Positions 1 through 12,569 are shown, numbered from the stretch's first letter. The stretch: DNA of 64,000 bases from Salvator merianae (GCA_003586115.2 QVOM02000073.1:45059469-45123468); one strand, 5' to 3'. Notes: generated by a model from the letters alone, not told the origin. Numbers and translations: made by a program.

Positions 1-777
1 TGTATCCATTTTCTAGTAGAATCTTAAAAAATCAGTTGGTTCAAATATTCCAATAGTTCGAATTTTTCTGTCTTCCAAAATTTTTGAGCTCGTTCAAATG
101 TACAGAATATGTTTGAATACAGTTTATGCATTCAATCACACTCTGTAATTTTGAGGCTTCCTCTACATGTACAGAGTTTCCACTATATGCAGTGGCTTTG
201 TTTTTACAGAAACCGTGTCTCTGTGAATTACATTTGAGCACACAAAACTTATTCAAATGTTGCAAACATGAAAAAAGGCATTTCTATAAAAGTAGAGTTT
301 CTTCTTTTTAAATTTTTTTATTTAATTTCAGAATATAAAACTACAAGACAGTAAAAAAGATGATTAAAATGTTAATACATAAAGTAAAGGAAGTAAGTGA
401 AGAGTTGGCTTCTTCCTTTGAGAAGGTTGCAACCATCTTATAAACATGTCAGTCTTCATCAGTTCATCATTTCTTAATAGTTGGTATCTTTACCAATGTC
501 CATACATGAGGATACAAAATTCTTGTTGCAGTAATTATATATTGAATTAATACATTTTAATTTTCCAATTCTTTATCAATCAAATCTAATAAAACCAATT
601 TCAGTTTCAACTGCACATTTATTTTCAGAATTTTTTGAATGATCAAATGTATTTCACATTCACAAATGATAGAGGGAGCCCTCTTTTTCCCCACTTTTCC
701 AACAAGCATTAGAAACTTCAGTGAACATCTTTGACATCTTTTGTGAAATCATATACCATCTATACATCATTGTATAA

Positions 778-795
778 ATATATATATATATATAT
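778..795. repeat. (TA)n microsatellite at LINE 3' end
   Basis: Uninterrupted TA dinucleotides directly at the 3' tail of the L2 copy. Confidence 0.9.
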
Positions 796-1479
796 ATTTA
801 TGTGCATTTTTATCCCGCCCTATACCCAAAGGTCTCAGGGCAGGTTACAACAATTAAAACAAAACAAAAACTCATAAAAGGCATGCAATAAAACAGTATT
901 CTGAAAGTAGGGAGGGAAAGCTGTACCTTTAGCCAAAGGCAAGGGTAAATATGTGTGTCTTTATTGCTCTCCTAAAGATGTAAAGTGAGGAAGCTTGATG
1001 CACCTCAGGGCGAAGGGTGTTCCACAGTCTGGGGGCCACCACTGAAAAGACCCTATCCCGGGTGCCCACCCCTTTAGCTGCTGAAGGTGGTGGTACAACA
1101 AGGAGGGCCTCATCTGCAGATCTTAAGGCACGGGCAGGCTGATATGGGAGAAGACGCTCCTTTAGGTATTTGGGGCCCAAGCCATTGAGGGCTTTATAGA
1201 TTAAGGTTAACACCTTGAATTGGGCTCGGTAGTGAATTGGCAGCCAGTGCGGTTCTTTTAATACTGGCATGATATGCATCCTGCCAGGTGTTCCAGTCAG
1301 CAGTCTTGCTGCTGCATTCTGCACCAATTGCAGCTTCCGAACTGTCTTCAAGGGCAGCCCCATGTAAAGCGCGTTATAGTAATCCAATCTGGAAGTTATC
1401 AAAGCATGGATTACTGTGGCCAGATTATCTCTGTCCAGAAGGGATCATAGTTGGCGAATCAGCCATAGCCGGAGGTATG
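796..1479 (-). mobile_element. L2-type LINE 3' end nested in L1
   Basis: The minus strand encodes the RT-downstream C-terminus of L2-like elements ([47 protein letters not shown]) and ends in the LINE tail next to GGGCGGGATAAAAATGC. The 3' end abuts a (TA)n tract. It is about 85-90% similar by eye to the copy at 12570-13740. Confidence 0.85.
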
Positions 1480-2216
1480 TAAATAGTATCCTTATGGTTA
1501 TAACAATGTAAATTTTAAGCCTTTGGTCCAATGCTTTCCCGTTGTGCTAACTGTATACTATAACAAAAGTTACTTGCCCACTTTACCATACATTCCTTTA
1601 CTTGCTCATCTTCCATTTCATATTTCAGCAGCAATTTGTACATTTCTGCAATAATCCCTCTGTCCTGTGTACATTATTGTGTTTCCCAATCCAATTTCTC
1701 TTGCACAAATTGAAAATTATTTATCCTTTTTAAATGACTCTACCAGTTGAGCATATAAAAGGTATTATACATTATATCCTTCTGACAGTAATTGTTCCTT
1801 TATTTTAATAGTGTAATATTTTTTATCTATATCTTGTATTAATAGATCATTATATGTTAACCATCCCTCTTTGATCACAGATCCTTTGAAATGTGCCTCA
1901 TATGGTGAAACCCAGAGTGGCAATTTTAGTACATACTCTATTTTTCTATTTTTTTCCATGTTATTCATAGAGCATTGCTCACAAAGTGATTCTTGAAATC
2001 AATGTTTACCTTAACTTTATCATAACATAAGCAACCATGCCAGCCAAATCTTAAATCATGTCCCTCTAATTGTAATAATTGGATATATTTTAACAGTAAC
2101 TATTTTTTTAGCCATATCAAACAACAAGCTGTGGAATATAATTTCAAATCAGGTAGGCCCAATTCTCCTCTTTGCTTTGTGTCTTATAAAAATTTAAACC
2201 ATATACTTGGTTTTTT

Positions 2217-2971
2217 TACCTTGCCACATGATTGTGATACATCACTGGAATTTCAATGGACTACTGAAAAATTCAGAAAAACTCAAAACTGAGATTTTTC
2301 AGTTAGGCTTATTCCTAGAAAATACACCAACAAAGACAATTAGTACAAATAATAAAAAGTTAAAATCCCCTTTTTCCTTCCAGAACAATGCCTCACCAGT
2401 GCAGTTCTAATAGGGATGTGATCAGTATGCTAGTAAATGGGTACTTTCCATTTACTTTATGCTGCACATTCATTTGTATTTTTCCCATAAGGTCCAGCGT
2501 GCATTGATCCTGTGCTAAATAAATGTCTTGGCATCCATTTTCTGCGTTCAGAAATAGCTCATGATTGTGAACTGGGGAAGACCAGAATCTGAACCCTGCG
2601 TGAATATGACCTGACATTATAAGAATGATTTCTTTATTCAGGGAACTGACAGCTCTTTGTCTTGACCATTGTCAAACAATTCTGCTTACAACAATATTTG
2701 CTTTCACACTGCAGATAATGATTAAAGACAGGCAGGGGCATCTCTGGCAGAAATACCATTTTTTTAAAAAAGGCCCACAGCTGCCCTACCGAAGGAGAGC
2801 TGCCAGACCTTAAAATCTGACCCTGTTTTAGCTCTGTTCAGTTACATTCTTTCAACATGCATCTGAGGCAGTGATGTATACAACTCTTTTACAGAGTTGC
2901 TGCTTAAAAGTTATTGCTTTCACAGTATAAACTTGATTTATGTTAGCTGTTGATAGAGATTTCTAGGCTAA
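2217..2971. other. Intronic sequence, nothing recognised
   Basis: Mixed AT-rich sequence within the presumed SHROOM1 intron; I see no exon or known repeat apart from a TAGGGATGTG motif at 2410 that resembles hAT-like ends elsewhere in the window but has no partner. Confidence 0.4.
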
Positions 2972-3490
2972 GGCCCTTTCTGCATGGGACCTTGATCCAG
3001 ATCATGAGCCTCCATAGTCGTCTTCTGGACCTTATAGACCTGCATATTAATGCTGATCTGTGAGGCCACACCCCCTTCCGGAATGCTCCGGTCTGATTTA
3101 GACAGAGTGTAATCTCCATCAGGAGGTTCCTGATTGAAAATGTCGGTGGTTACAATTAAATGTCACTACTGGTGGGCCAGAGAGCCCTGATTCTGAGTGA
3201 GGAGGCATGCAGTGCAGAAGACATATCTCCGTGTTTGGGGCTACCAGGGCAGGGCACATAATTTGGAGATGCGGCAAAGCGTGCTGCCAAAATGTGACCC
3301 CCAGCGCCTCTGAGGTTAGGAAGCTTTGTTCCTAGCCTTCAGAGGCTTTGTGGCCTTGTCCAAAGCTTGCATAAGCTTCAGGCTGTGTTGTGGGCTGGTC
3401 TGGACCAGTGCCGTCATGGTCGGAATTGGTGGGCCTGGCTGTTCTACACCCACTGATTTTGACTCCAGGCCTTTCAGTGCAGAAAGGCCC
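2972..3490. mobile_element. TIR DNA element, GGCCC-type, about 520 bp, TSD TAA
   Basis: Ends are GGCCCTTTCTGCATGGGACC on the left and the inverse of GGGCCTTTCTGCACTGAAAG on the right, flanked by TAA on both sides (2969-2971, 3491-3493). The interior has a palindromic CTCTGAGG...AGGAAGCTT motif also found at 60430-60475. No transposase frame. TIR and 3-bp duplication suggest a non-autonomous PIF/Harbinger-like element. Confidence 0.7.
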
Positions 3491-3524
3491 TAAAATTATG
3501 AGATCTGGACTCAAATCGCTCTTT

Positions 3525-4681
3525 GGCCGCGGTCGGACATCGTCAATGTAATCCGTATCAGAAGAGTACATGCAGTGAATTCGTCTTCTGGTCGTTCCCA
3601 CAGTTACAATTTAACACGGAGTCAATTCGTGCTTGCTCGTTCCCACACTGATATTTCCCGTGCTTGGCAGTACCCTTTCTGCCTCCACCCCTCGTCAAAT
3701 TCTCCTCCCTATGCAGTCAGCGATTGGCTGCAGTCCCAACGTTCAAATCTTGATGTCACAGGGGTGGGAAAGTCAAGCTCCGCTCTCCGTAGGTCCCCAC
3801 TGCAGCCTCAGAACATGGACTCACTTGGCAGCCTTACCAGTCATTCGTCATTTGCTCATTCTCCCCCCTACAGCCTCTATCTACACAAGCAGAACTTTAA
3901 AACTACGTTTGGCAAGTTTTTTAAAGGGCTTTTGAAATGCTGATGACATTTCTGCTCCCCTACAAGTGCACTTTAACACAAATGCGCAATTTAAAAGTAG
4001 CGTAAAAACAGGGAGAGGTTCATAAGAAAGGGAAACAGTGCGGAGGGAATGTGGGGGGCCTCTGCTATTTTGACAGTGCTGTTCATTGCCAGCAAATGGA
4101 CTCTGATTCATCTCCCCCCCCCCCCCGTGACATCCCCCGACAGCTGTGTAGCTCTCGGCAAAACTCATCTTGGTTCTTTGTTGGGGCAAGAGGACTGCAA
4201 CCCCAAGCAGGCGCAGTTTATTTTTTGGATTAAAGAGGAGACGGAAGTGGAGGAAGCCTTTAATTTCTTCCTCTAATGAAGGATAAAGAAAGAGAAAGGA
4301 CTGCAGCTTAGCGAAATAAAAAGGAGGACGATTTCTTTTCCCCTGGCAGCGAAGGGGAGATAATGGAGGCAGAGGAAACTACTGCGCTTCCTGCCCACCC
4401 ACAAAGTCTGTCATTGGACAGGATGAAATGGGGATCCCTCCCTCTGCACGCCCCCCAAAACAGTACGGTCCCTCTCAAATAATCGCTTTCCCCGTGCCCA
4501 CAGCACAAAGTAAAGCGCGCTAGCAATCTGGAATGGCTTGAGAATTCATTAAATCCGAAGACAAAGTAATCCGGATTTCGCCAATTTAATCCATAAAAAT
4601 TACGGAACGGCAAGATCTTGCGGGACAGCGGGAACTGAAGACGGCCTTTAAACTGTTTATATGCCGTGTCCGACCGTGGCC
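3525..4681. mobile_element. TIR DNA element with GGCCRCGGTCGGACA ends, about 1.16 kb
   Basis: The left end GGCCGCGGTCGGACATCG and the right end, inverted GGCCACGGTCGGACACGG, are near-identical TIRs. Subterminal sequences around AATCCGTATCAGAAGA and TAATCCGGATT add further inverted similarity. No transposase recognised. Flanking trinucleotides TTT and TTA are compatible with a decayed 3-bp duplication. Confidence 0.7.
4113..4126. repeat. C14 homopolymer
   Basis: A run of 14 cytosines inside the 3525-4681 element. Confidence 0.9.
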
Positions 4682-4703
4682 TTAGTTACATTTAGCTTCT
4701 CTT

Positions 4704-4767
4704 GTGTGCAGCATATGGTTGGACTTAATGACCTAACTGGGCCTTCCAGCTCCATGGTTCTAAGCTT
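4704..4767 (+). mobile_element. CR1 LINE 3' tail fragment
   Basis: The stretch reads GGTTGGACTTAATGACC ... CCTTCCAGCTCCATGGTTCTA, the typical CR1 3' end, and directly follows the right end of the TIR element. Confidence 0.65.
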
Positions 4768-5229
4768 GCAGGACACTTGGCTTCATTCTGAATTACCTAT
4801 CATGGCTGTTGTGAAGATTAATACTGTAGATAGTGAACAGCCTGGTATGTTTACTTGCAATCCTTTGCTGGAAAGCTTGTAAATTAATCATGTTTAAGGT
4901 GTGGCCAGCTTGATCTACTGGTTCCTATCTTAGAAAAATGTAGACATAGACACATGTGATGCCAGTCTAACCTGCACTTCAAACTTCCTTTGCCTGAGTT
5001 CTGACCAGCACATGCAGATGCAGTACATAAGCAGGTCCAATCTGCTAACCTGGCAGCACCCCATGCTTTTCTACATTTCTACTTTTTATCATCCAGCACA
5101 AGCTAAACTGTGGCAAATGACATATATTATGCACATATGTTCCCCTGGAGACAGGAAGTCTGGTTTTGTAATAAAAGCCCTTGAGTTTAAAGCTCAAGAA
5201 ACAAGGGTGTTTGCCATCCAGCATCTACT

Positions 5230-5800
5230 GTGATGAATTTGCAGGACACTTTGAGGGTAAAGTCACTCAGATGCGCAGGGGATCGGATGCATAAGTTGAC
5301 AACAGAGCAAGGGAAGCATCCAGAGAGCCATCACTTTCAATTATTGTAGCTGCAGCATGTTATCAAGCTGCTTTCTGGGGTTCAGGCAACTGCATGCCCT
5401 CTTGATGATAAAAGCTAGCTGGCAGGGTATGTCCAGATAGGTCCAGGGAGTGGTGAATACCTCTTTGAGAGATAGGGTGGTTTTGCCAGCTCTTAAAGAG
5501 GTGGTGGTGTGTTTCCTTCCCAAGATATCCTCCCTGGATTCAGAATAGTTAAATAACTACTGGCATGTAGCAACATACCGTCTCTTATTGGAGAGGATCA
5601 TGGCTGTTCAACCGTAGGCATGCTTGGAGGAAGCTAGTTATCTAGACCCATTTCAATCTGGCTTTGTGCCCGGTTATGGTGGCCCTGACTGATGACCTTT
5701 TCCAGGAGAAAGATCAGGGAGTGCAACCTGTTGGTTCTCCTTGATCTCTCAATGGATTTTGATGCCATCCACAATGGTACGATTTCCCTGCTTGTATCCC
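5230..5800 (+). mobile_element. L2-type LINE fragment, RT N-terminal region
   Basis: Frameshifted plus-strand translation resembles the L2 linker and RT palm start (LDPFQSGF, then a DDL...QEKDQG region ahead of a diverged LDLSAAFD box). Heavily mutated, within the SHROOM1 intron just before the ASD2 exon. Confidence 0.65.
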
Positions 5801-6117
5801 AAAAGCTGCTTGTCAAACAAAAGCCTCAGAAGACTTGCTTTAGACAGCTCTTTGGTGTGCACTGAGTCTGTCAGTCTCCATGCTGTGCAAATATGTAGGC
5901 CTGATGAAGGACCCAAACTACTTCATTTCTGCTGTGCATCACCGACCTTGGAAGCAGCCTGACTTCATGGTTTGTCTGGTGATTGCAACATGGGGCAGGA
6001 GACAGGATTGGACTTCTTTCATCATCCTGCAAAGTTAACAGGGAGCTGAAGGACAAGAATAGGGATCTCTCCCTGTTAAACTTCATCCAGTTTTCTCCAC
6101 TGTTCACTTCCTTCCAG

Positions 6118-7877
6118 AGAGAACTTATCTCCAGCATTCAGCTGAAACTACAGGCTCTCTGGGATGAGAAGGAATTTATCCACTCTGAAGCTGAGGCGCT
6201 TGCTGTGCGCGGCAAGGAGCTGGAGTCCACCATACAAGGCCTCTGCAAGCCAAACGAGTACGAGCGCTACACGATGTTTATTGGCGACCTGGAGAAGGTG
6301 GTGAACTTGCTGCTGTGCTTGTCCAGCCGCCTTGCCCGGGTCCAAAATGCTATCGACAAAGTGGACGAAAACACAGATGCCGAGGAAAAGGTGAGTTGGG
6401 GGGGAGCGGAAAAGGATCGCCAGAAGCCGCTTGAGAGGAGTCAGAGTACGACCTCCAGGGTTCCCTAGATCTTGACAGGGATGATGCTTAGGCAGATACT
6501 TGGAGGATTTTGAATACTGATGCCACATTGAGCAGCCCAGGCACTGCTATGATGTAGGTGCTCAGCATAAGGCAGCTGCTAGCAGTGAAGAGTGGTTACT
6601 TCGGAGGTGGTACTTTGGGCTAAAATAAAATAAAACTCAGTAATGCCCTTCAAACTAGCAACATCTGGAGACCATGCAGATAAAATACTCTCTTCCATTC
6701 CAAAACTGTGCTAAGCCAGCTGAGGAGAAAGAAAAGGGTTGGGATTGAGAAAGCTGAGTTCCTTCTGTCCTTGGTCACTTGCTTCTTCAAAATTCCTCCT
6801 CCCTAAAGTATTTTCTTTTCCATAGAAGGAAAAATGAGGGGGAAAGCAACAGAAAAACAGCTGTGTGCTGGGGAATGGTTTAATAGTCCTGTACTCTGCC
6901 CTCACACTGAGAAATGCCCATGCCTACTTTTTATTTACCCCCCCAAAAAACCCCTAGCCAAGTAGGAGCTTATTTATTTCCCACCAATACTATCAAATTA
7001 GTTCAGTTTTCCTTTGACAAGCTGGACCTGGCCAGGTGTCTATGGGCAGTTCTGCACTGGCTGACATACTGGACCAGCAAACATACTAGGAACCTGCATG
7101 CTAGTGACTCCGCCAGCATGTAGAAGTGAGGCACCTAGTATGCTTGCTGGTCCGGTATCCGGACCAATGCAGAATCGCCCAAAAAAGATCTAGCCTTATC
7201 CTTCCATTTTATTTCACTGTAGAAGGGTGGTGGTGTAATCTACGTATTTGCATCGACCATATTTCTGCTTCTTCTTGGGCCCACTAAACACAGAACCAGC
7301 AGCATGTGATCCATTAAAACTACAAATAGCCTTGTAGGAAAAAGAGATGCCTTTTGCCAGGCTCAAACAATATCTAGTCCAGATTTATAGTACAGTTCCT
7401 TAGGTCAATATAAAAATCGCCTTACTCTTTGTTCAGCTGTGACAGAAATTTTAGATAAGACCAGGGCCAGCTAGAAACCCTCAGTAGCCTTCTTGTATTT
7501 TTATTTTAATAGCATCAGATAAAACTGAGTGCTTGGGCTTTTCAGGGGAAAACACAATTGCTGTTTCCATTTCTATGTAGCGGCTTCTGACTATTCCCCC
7601 CTTTCACCTGCCTTGTCTTCAGCAATCCCTAAATGAGCGGCACCGACTTTTGTCCAGGCAGCGGGAAGATGCCAAAGACCTTAAAGATAACCTGGATCGC
7701 AGGGAAGGCGTGGTGTCGGGTATTCTTTCCAAATACCTGACTGAGAGCCAGCTCCAAGCCTACAAGCACTTTGTGCAGGAAAAGACTTCTTTGCTGATTG
7801 AACAGAAGGACCTGGAGGAACAGATTAAATTTCTTGAAGAACAAATGGAGAAGCTGAAGGAGAGCATTTCTTCTTAA
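6118..7877 (+). CDS. SHROOM1: SHROOM family protein, C-terminal ASD2 exons (3' partial gene, probably SHROOM1)
   Basis: Two exons: 6118-6390 (91 codons) and 7623-7877 (84 codons plus TAA). Exon 1 follows a pyrimidine tract ending CAG and ends AAG|GTGAGT; exon 2 follows CTTCAG. Both junctions are phase 0, so the frame runs through. The 175 residues are a helical, charged Apx/Shroom ASD2 domain; the family-typical stretches [20 protein letters not shown] and [10 protein letters not shown] are visible in exon 1 and [14 protein letters not shown] in exon 2. In the family ASD2 binds Rho kinase (ROCK) and drives apical actomyosin contraction. The protein ends shortly after ASD2, as in other Shrooms. 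The PDZ/ASD1 part is not seen and should lie left of position 1. ASD2 alone would not separate SHROOM1 from SHROOM3; the convergent SOWAHA-like neighbour favours SHROOM1. The family call is near certain, the paralogue call good. Confidence 0.9.
6391..7622 (+). other. Phase-0 intron between the two ASD2 exons
   Basis: It starts GTGAGT and ends with a C/T-rich tract and CAG. It contains one short foldback element (7044-7180). The remainder is unique-looking sequence in which I see no other exon. Confidence 0.85.
7044..7180. mobile_element. Short foldback MITE in SHROOM1 intron
   Basis: A nearly complete palindrome: GGGCAGTTCTGCACTGG at the left and inverted GGGCGATTCTGCATTGG at the right; the arms extend about 50 bp (shared GGACCAGCAA and CATACTAGG). 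Similar to the element near 12272-12428. Confidence 0.75.
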
Positions 7878-9870
7878 AGCAGGATCAGGAGTCTGCTTGC
7901 TTTTGCAAATGGAATGGTTGTGTTTGAACTCCCCCTGTATCCACAGAAGCATTTGATGGGTTCTCATAGGAATCCCTGTATCTTATTATTGACAAGGGCT
8001 GAATTGGCCTAGAAGTCCGTTTGGAGAGACAACGCCCATAAGTAACAGGTGACATGCCTTTCATTAATGACTTGGGCTGCATCTCCATGGCGCCACCCTC
8101 AGTGTGCAACTGGGCCTACCTGACGGTCCTTCCTGGCTTCGGGCGGCCTCAGGAAGGCATCTGAGGCTCTGCTACTTATCCTGTGGCTGCCACCTTGAAC
8201 TCTTCACTCAAGGGCCTCCTCACCCTCCCTGTGCAGGCACAGAGGACCGGCATGAAAATGCAGCCTGTTTCATTGCTGTGAGGGCCGGCTTTAGTGTGCA
8301 GAAAGCAGCTGCAGAACTGCTTTCCGTGCACAGAGTTTTTCACAGCATGGAGAGGGATTGAGTCGCTCCGCATGCCCTCCCACGCCTTCGGTGTGAAGGG
8401 CTGTGGAGATGGCCTGACTTCAGTTTGCCTCCAAGCCGCTTTGAAAGCTGTGTGAAGACATGGCCTTGTTCTTTTTTAAAAAAAAAAAAAATTCTACTGA
8501 CTATCAGCCTGTTTCCAGGCCGTCATTAGCCCAGTAACAAAGACACCACTTGCAGCGCTATCACAAAAGGGTTTTCCTCTTTGGGGAGGGGCTGAGACAT
8601 GCAAATGAAGACATCTTTGTTATTTAAATATCAACTAAACGCAAAAATATCAATTGTGTGAGGTAGAATTTTGCAGACCATGACGGATTTACTCTGGGCT
8701 GCATGAAACAGACATCAACCCATCACGGTGTTATCAGCGTGTTAGGATTATTTCCCTGGAACATTTATCAAATAACTCCACTGGACTGTAGGAAAGTCCT
8801 GCCTGGCTTTTCTTCCTGCTCTCTACATTTAATCCTAATTCCTATTGTACATGTACGTCACCATTGTTTGCCTGATCATTATATGCAATTTGTGCAACAT
8901 TTTGATAAGCAGGTCCTGATCGCATTCTGCTTCATGCTGTTTGCCCTCACAATGCCCTTCATGTGATCCATAGTTTCTGCAAAACACTGTTTTGAAGAGT
9001 TGGGATTTAAAAAAAATATGCACTCCACCTTTTGAGAGCTTTTTAGCAAAATATATTATGGGTGCAGAAATGAGCAAAAATTGTTTGTGTATTAAGAAGG
9101 ATTTTTTAAAAAATAGTTCTTTCAAATGTATCCCATTTCATTATAAATTTTATGTCTTAATTTTTTCTTGCTGGTTCTTAAGTAACACATGAAGCTGCCT
9201 TATACTGGGCCAAACCACTAATCTAGCACAGTGCTGTCTGTTCTGACAAGGGCTGACTTTAGCAATTTGGCATTCCTCTACTTGTAGCCCCCCTCATCTG
9301 AACACAAAGAGCTAAGGCACACCTAAGGATTCTTTGAAGGTGCTCTGTAATTTTCTGTACAAGGTGGGGGGAAATAACAGCACTGATTTGAATGGTGAGA
9401 AAGCTCTTCTCTTAGACTTCAGGCTATGGTAAATGGCCAAGTGTGTTACATAGCAAGATTTTTGGATGCAAAAAAAAAAAATCCTAGTTCTGTGCAGTTC
9501 TTCGTCTTGTGAACTGTGCATCAATATAGTCCTTGGTTTAATACTTCCCCTCTAACTGGAATATTATATTATTTTTCTAAAGAAAAAAAAGGATGAAATT
9601 ATGTTTAAAGTTCATATGACACATCTATGCATTTGAAATTACTAAGAAAAAAAATGAATGCCTTAAATTTTTTGCTCTGCAGTAATATACAGCCTTGGAG
9701 AATACAATATTTCAACTTACCATATGGTGTGCTATTAATTATTTTACCACATCCTCCTTTCTCGTGCCGTAATCTTTTGCACATTTCTGATTTATCTGAG
9801 TGCCTTTGTCTAACTGAAGGATGTGTTCTCTGAAGAGTGCAGATTGAAGTGAAGGAGTTGGTCGAATAAA
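7878..9870 (+). other. Probable SHROOM1 3' UTR and downstream flank
   Basis: Sequence after the stop codon has no supported coding region. A canonical AATAAA at 9865-9870 is the first one I noticed downstream and is a candidate polyadenylation signal, but the real 3' end could be earlier. The stretch 8081-8463 is GC-richer, with weakly matching ends (GGGCTGCATCTCC and the reverse complement of GAAGACATGGCC), so it may be an old DNA element. A squamate repeat fragment lies at 9184-9260. Confidence 0.4.
9184..9260 (+). mobile_element. Squamate SINE-like repeat fragment
   Basis: It begins ACATGAAGCTGCCTTATACT followed by GGGCCAAACCACTAATCTAG, a motif series I recognise as a common interspersed repeat of lizards and snakes. 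Truncated. Confidence 0.5.
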
Positions 9871-12271
9871 GCAGCAGGCAGTTTAAGAGGGAAAAGATTA
9901 CAGCTTTCTAGTGGTGAATTATAGCAAGAAGTGCTCTGGATTTGCTGCTGAGAATAAGTGATCATTACTCCACAATATGTGAAGTAATTGGATGTCCCAC
10001 TTAAACCTTGGCATTTATGCAGGGAAGTAAGTTCTACTGAACTCAGTGACATGCTATTATATTGTGGTAATGGGCCATGGTTTGGGAGCAGAGATTTTCA
10101 GGCCATTGTCTCCCCACATCATTGTAGGGACATTTACTTGGGAATACTAACCCTGGTAACCTGTGTACTTTCAAAAATGGTGGCCCCTTCCATCTATTGG
10201 AGTCTTTGGATTTAAGCATCTTCAGTGCCTATGCATGATCACCTTCTAACAGCAGCAATAATTCTTTGCTTGTTGTTCACATCCCTGTTGCATCAGATAT
10301 TGATGGGCCTCTCCGTACACCTTAGATAGCCCTGTGGTTGAGGGTCAGGCCTGTTTGTTATTTGCTTACAGGTACACGATAGTACAGGGGGGACTGGTTG
10401 CACTTCAGCGAGAGAGCATGAAGTTCCTCATAGAACTGAATAAGGACTTTAGTCTTGAGCGCAGTTACTAGGGAGCTTATTCCATTAACTGCAGTGGTGT
10501 TTGCTCGGCAACAATTCATGCAGCTCAACTGGCACCAAAATCGGGGTGTGCGGTGGAGCAAAACACAGTTTGGAGAGATCAAAAGGAAGGCTTCAGTTAG
10601 AGCTTCTTTCTTTTACTCCTGTTCCGACAATTCAGCTACGTAAGTCACTTATGAGTAGACATGGTTGCTGGTGGGATGAAGGGCAATGGAAATGGGCTGA
10701 GGATAGAGCCGTGATCATAGATGAGACTCGCATGGAGATTGGCCCCACTGAACATAGTGAATTATGCACACGTTCAGTGGCTCTGCACTGAAACACACAT
10801 AGCATGTATCTCCCATTTCCTGGCAGGAGGTGCCTTGGGGAGGTGCAGCCTTAGGAGGGAGTTTGATGCCTCTGGTGCCATCATTGAGACTGAGTTTCTC
10901 AGGTCTCCATACCTGCACACAGGCCCTTGGGAGAATGTAGTGCATTTCATCACAGTAAGGGCCCAGTTCAATGCACCAGGAGCAACCCTGAACCTCATGC
11001 ATGCCTTGGAGGGATATTCAGATCCCTCCTCATACCTCATGCCCCTGCAGCAGAGGATGCTGTGGGGCTGGGCAGATTTGGATGCCCCTCCAAGACATCT
11101 TCCATGCACCATGGAGCCATTACCATAAAGGAAAACCAGGAGAGCTTTGAGTTGCTGGCTATGGGGCAATGAATATTTTGGTCTGTCAGTTGTGAAAAGT
11201 TCAGCCCTGTACCTCTATTTTCCAGCATTCTTTCTGGCTCAGTACGAAACAATTATGTTCTGCCTTGATTATTACCCAGCACCTTATCTGAGCATTAACT
11301 ATCATAATCCACTCTAGATTTTAGTACTTTCGTTCCATTTGCATGGATTCCTGTTTGTATAGAATGCTTTTCTTCCTTTTAATTCTCTAAGATTAAACGT
11401 AATATGAAGAGATGCACTTATCCAACTTTTGCATGCAGGAATGGGTGGATAAGCTGTGCATTCTGTCTAGATCATGTGTGATTATGTTTCCCATTTAAAT
11501 TTTCCCACTGAATGTAGCAGTGTCTAATGGAATATACTCTATGCGGGTGAATGGACTGTTTGTTGAGTTTGTTTGAATAGGAAAGCTGAATACTGCCAGT
11601 GGTGGTTTAACCGGTGTTCCATCCACTCAGTAGCCTTTCACACAAGCAGGCCATCCATTCAAATGAACTTGTACCTGTTGGGAAACCCTACTCACAAATT
11701 CCTGTTGGTGTGATAACTCTCCTCTCATTAGGTGAGCGGAGAAACAGGCAGAGATGAATGAGGCTTGGAAGACACATATAATCTACAAAGTACATTTCAT
11801 TTCCCTACATTTAAAGTTGAGTAAGTTGGCACACGTTTCATACTTTCTCTTTGGATTGCCTTTATACAAAAAAAGAGATTTTGTGTCTTTTTTGCCTCAG
11901 AAGAAAGACGCTGTAGACATGACTGCAAAACTAAAGAATTCAGGAAATAGTATGAAATCCAACCCAGAGCATCAAATGTGCACCTGAGCAAGGTCAGGAA
12001 AGAAATAATGGTGCTCTAAACAAAAACATCATTTGTTGCCCCTGACAACCAAATTAGTTGGCTGGAACTGAGATTTACAGCAGAGTCCAATTGTACATTG
12101 CTGCCCTGCAGCCATAGCTGTACCAGCTATACCGTTTTCACAGTGTGTGTTTTAGATTGCATTGTTGCTTATGAACTGATAATTACCAAGAATATTAGAA
12201 ATGCCCCAGGTAGGTGCCTAGTTTGCCTACACATGAAGTGCCCACTTTCCAAATATATACGTTGGATAATC
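9871..12271. other. Intergenic, no gene recognised
   Basis: Mixed unique-looking sequence. 10700-11170 is somewhat GC-richer with open frames on both strands but no recognisable protein; these look like chance frames in an old repeat. Confidence 0.4.
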
Positions 12272-12428
12272 CTGCCCTGACTGGGATTAACAGACCAGCA
12301 TGTGTACTAGGAGCCTCCCGTCTGCACACTGATGTGGTCTAAGAGAGGCCCCGGCTGGGGGCACCAGAGTTGGGAAGGGAGGCTCCTAGCACCCATGCTG
12401 GTCCAGTATACCTGCCAGTGCAGAATCA
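12272..12428. mobile_element. Foldback MITE, decayed left end
   Basis: Arms share GACCAGCATG and ACTAGGAGCCTCCC (left) with the inverse of GGACCAGCATGGGTGCTAGG (right); outer ends correspond to the 7044-7180 element but the left tip is degraded. Confidence 0.6.
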
Positions 12429-12569
12429 CACACAGTAGTCTACATGCATAAAGACTATATCTTGTTTCTTTTGGCCAGTTTGTTTTTCACTAAAGTCACG
12501 CAGTTTTTTGTGAAGGCTAATTATTGTACTGCTGCTTACACGTGATGCTGCCTTTTTAAAAATGCAGAC

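Larger units (their letters stand above)
300..2216 (-). mobile_element. L1 LINE ORF2 3' half, degenerate, split by an L2
   Basis: Minus-strand translation of 1480-2216 gives L1 ORF2 sequence: GELGLPDLKLYS, then LKLPLWVSPYEAHFKGSVIKEGW and QLLSEGYNV. After the L2 block, 300-778 continues the same protein (MMYRWYMISQKMSKMF, NACWKSGEKEGSLYH, then IQYIITAT). Stops and frameshifts are present, so it is dead. The two halves are collinear, so L1 arrived first and L2 later. Confidence 0.8.

Noticed and set aside
3575..3943. 122-residue frame as a possible SHROOM1 exon
   Set aside because: No similarity to Shroom ASD1 or linker, and it lies inside the TIR element 3525-4681.
1..6117. Search for upstream SHROOM1 exons (start of ASD2, ASD1, PDZ)
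   Set aside because: Only LINE, TIR element and plain intronic sequence found; exons must lie further left.
10700..11170. Overlapping frames of 130-135 codons on both strands
   Set aside because: No recognisable motif, no splice-site logic, both strands equally open; looks like composition.
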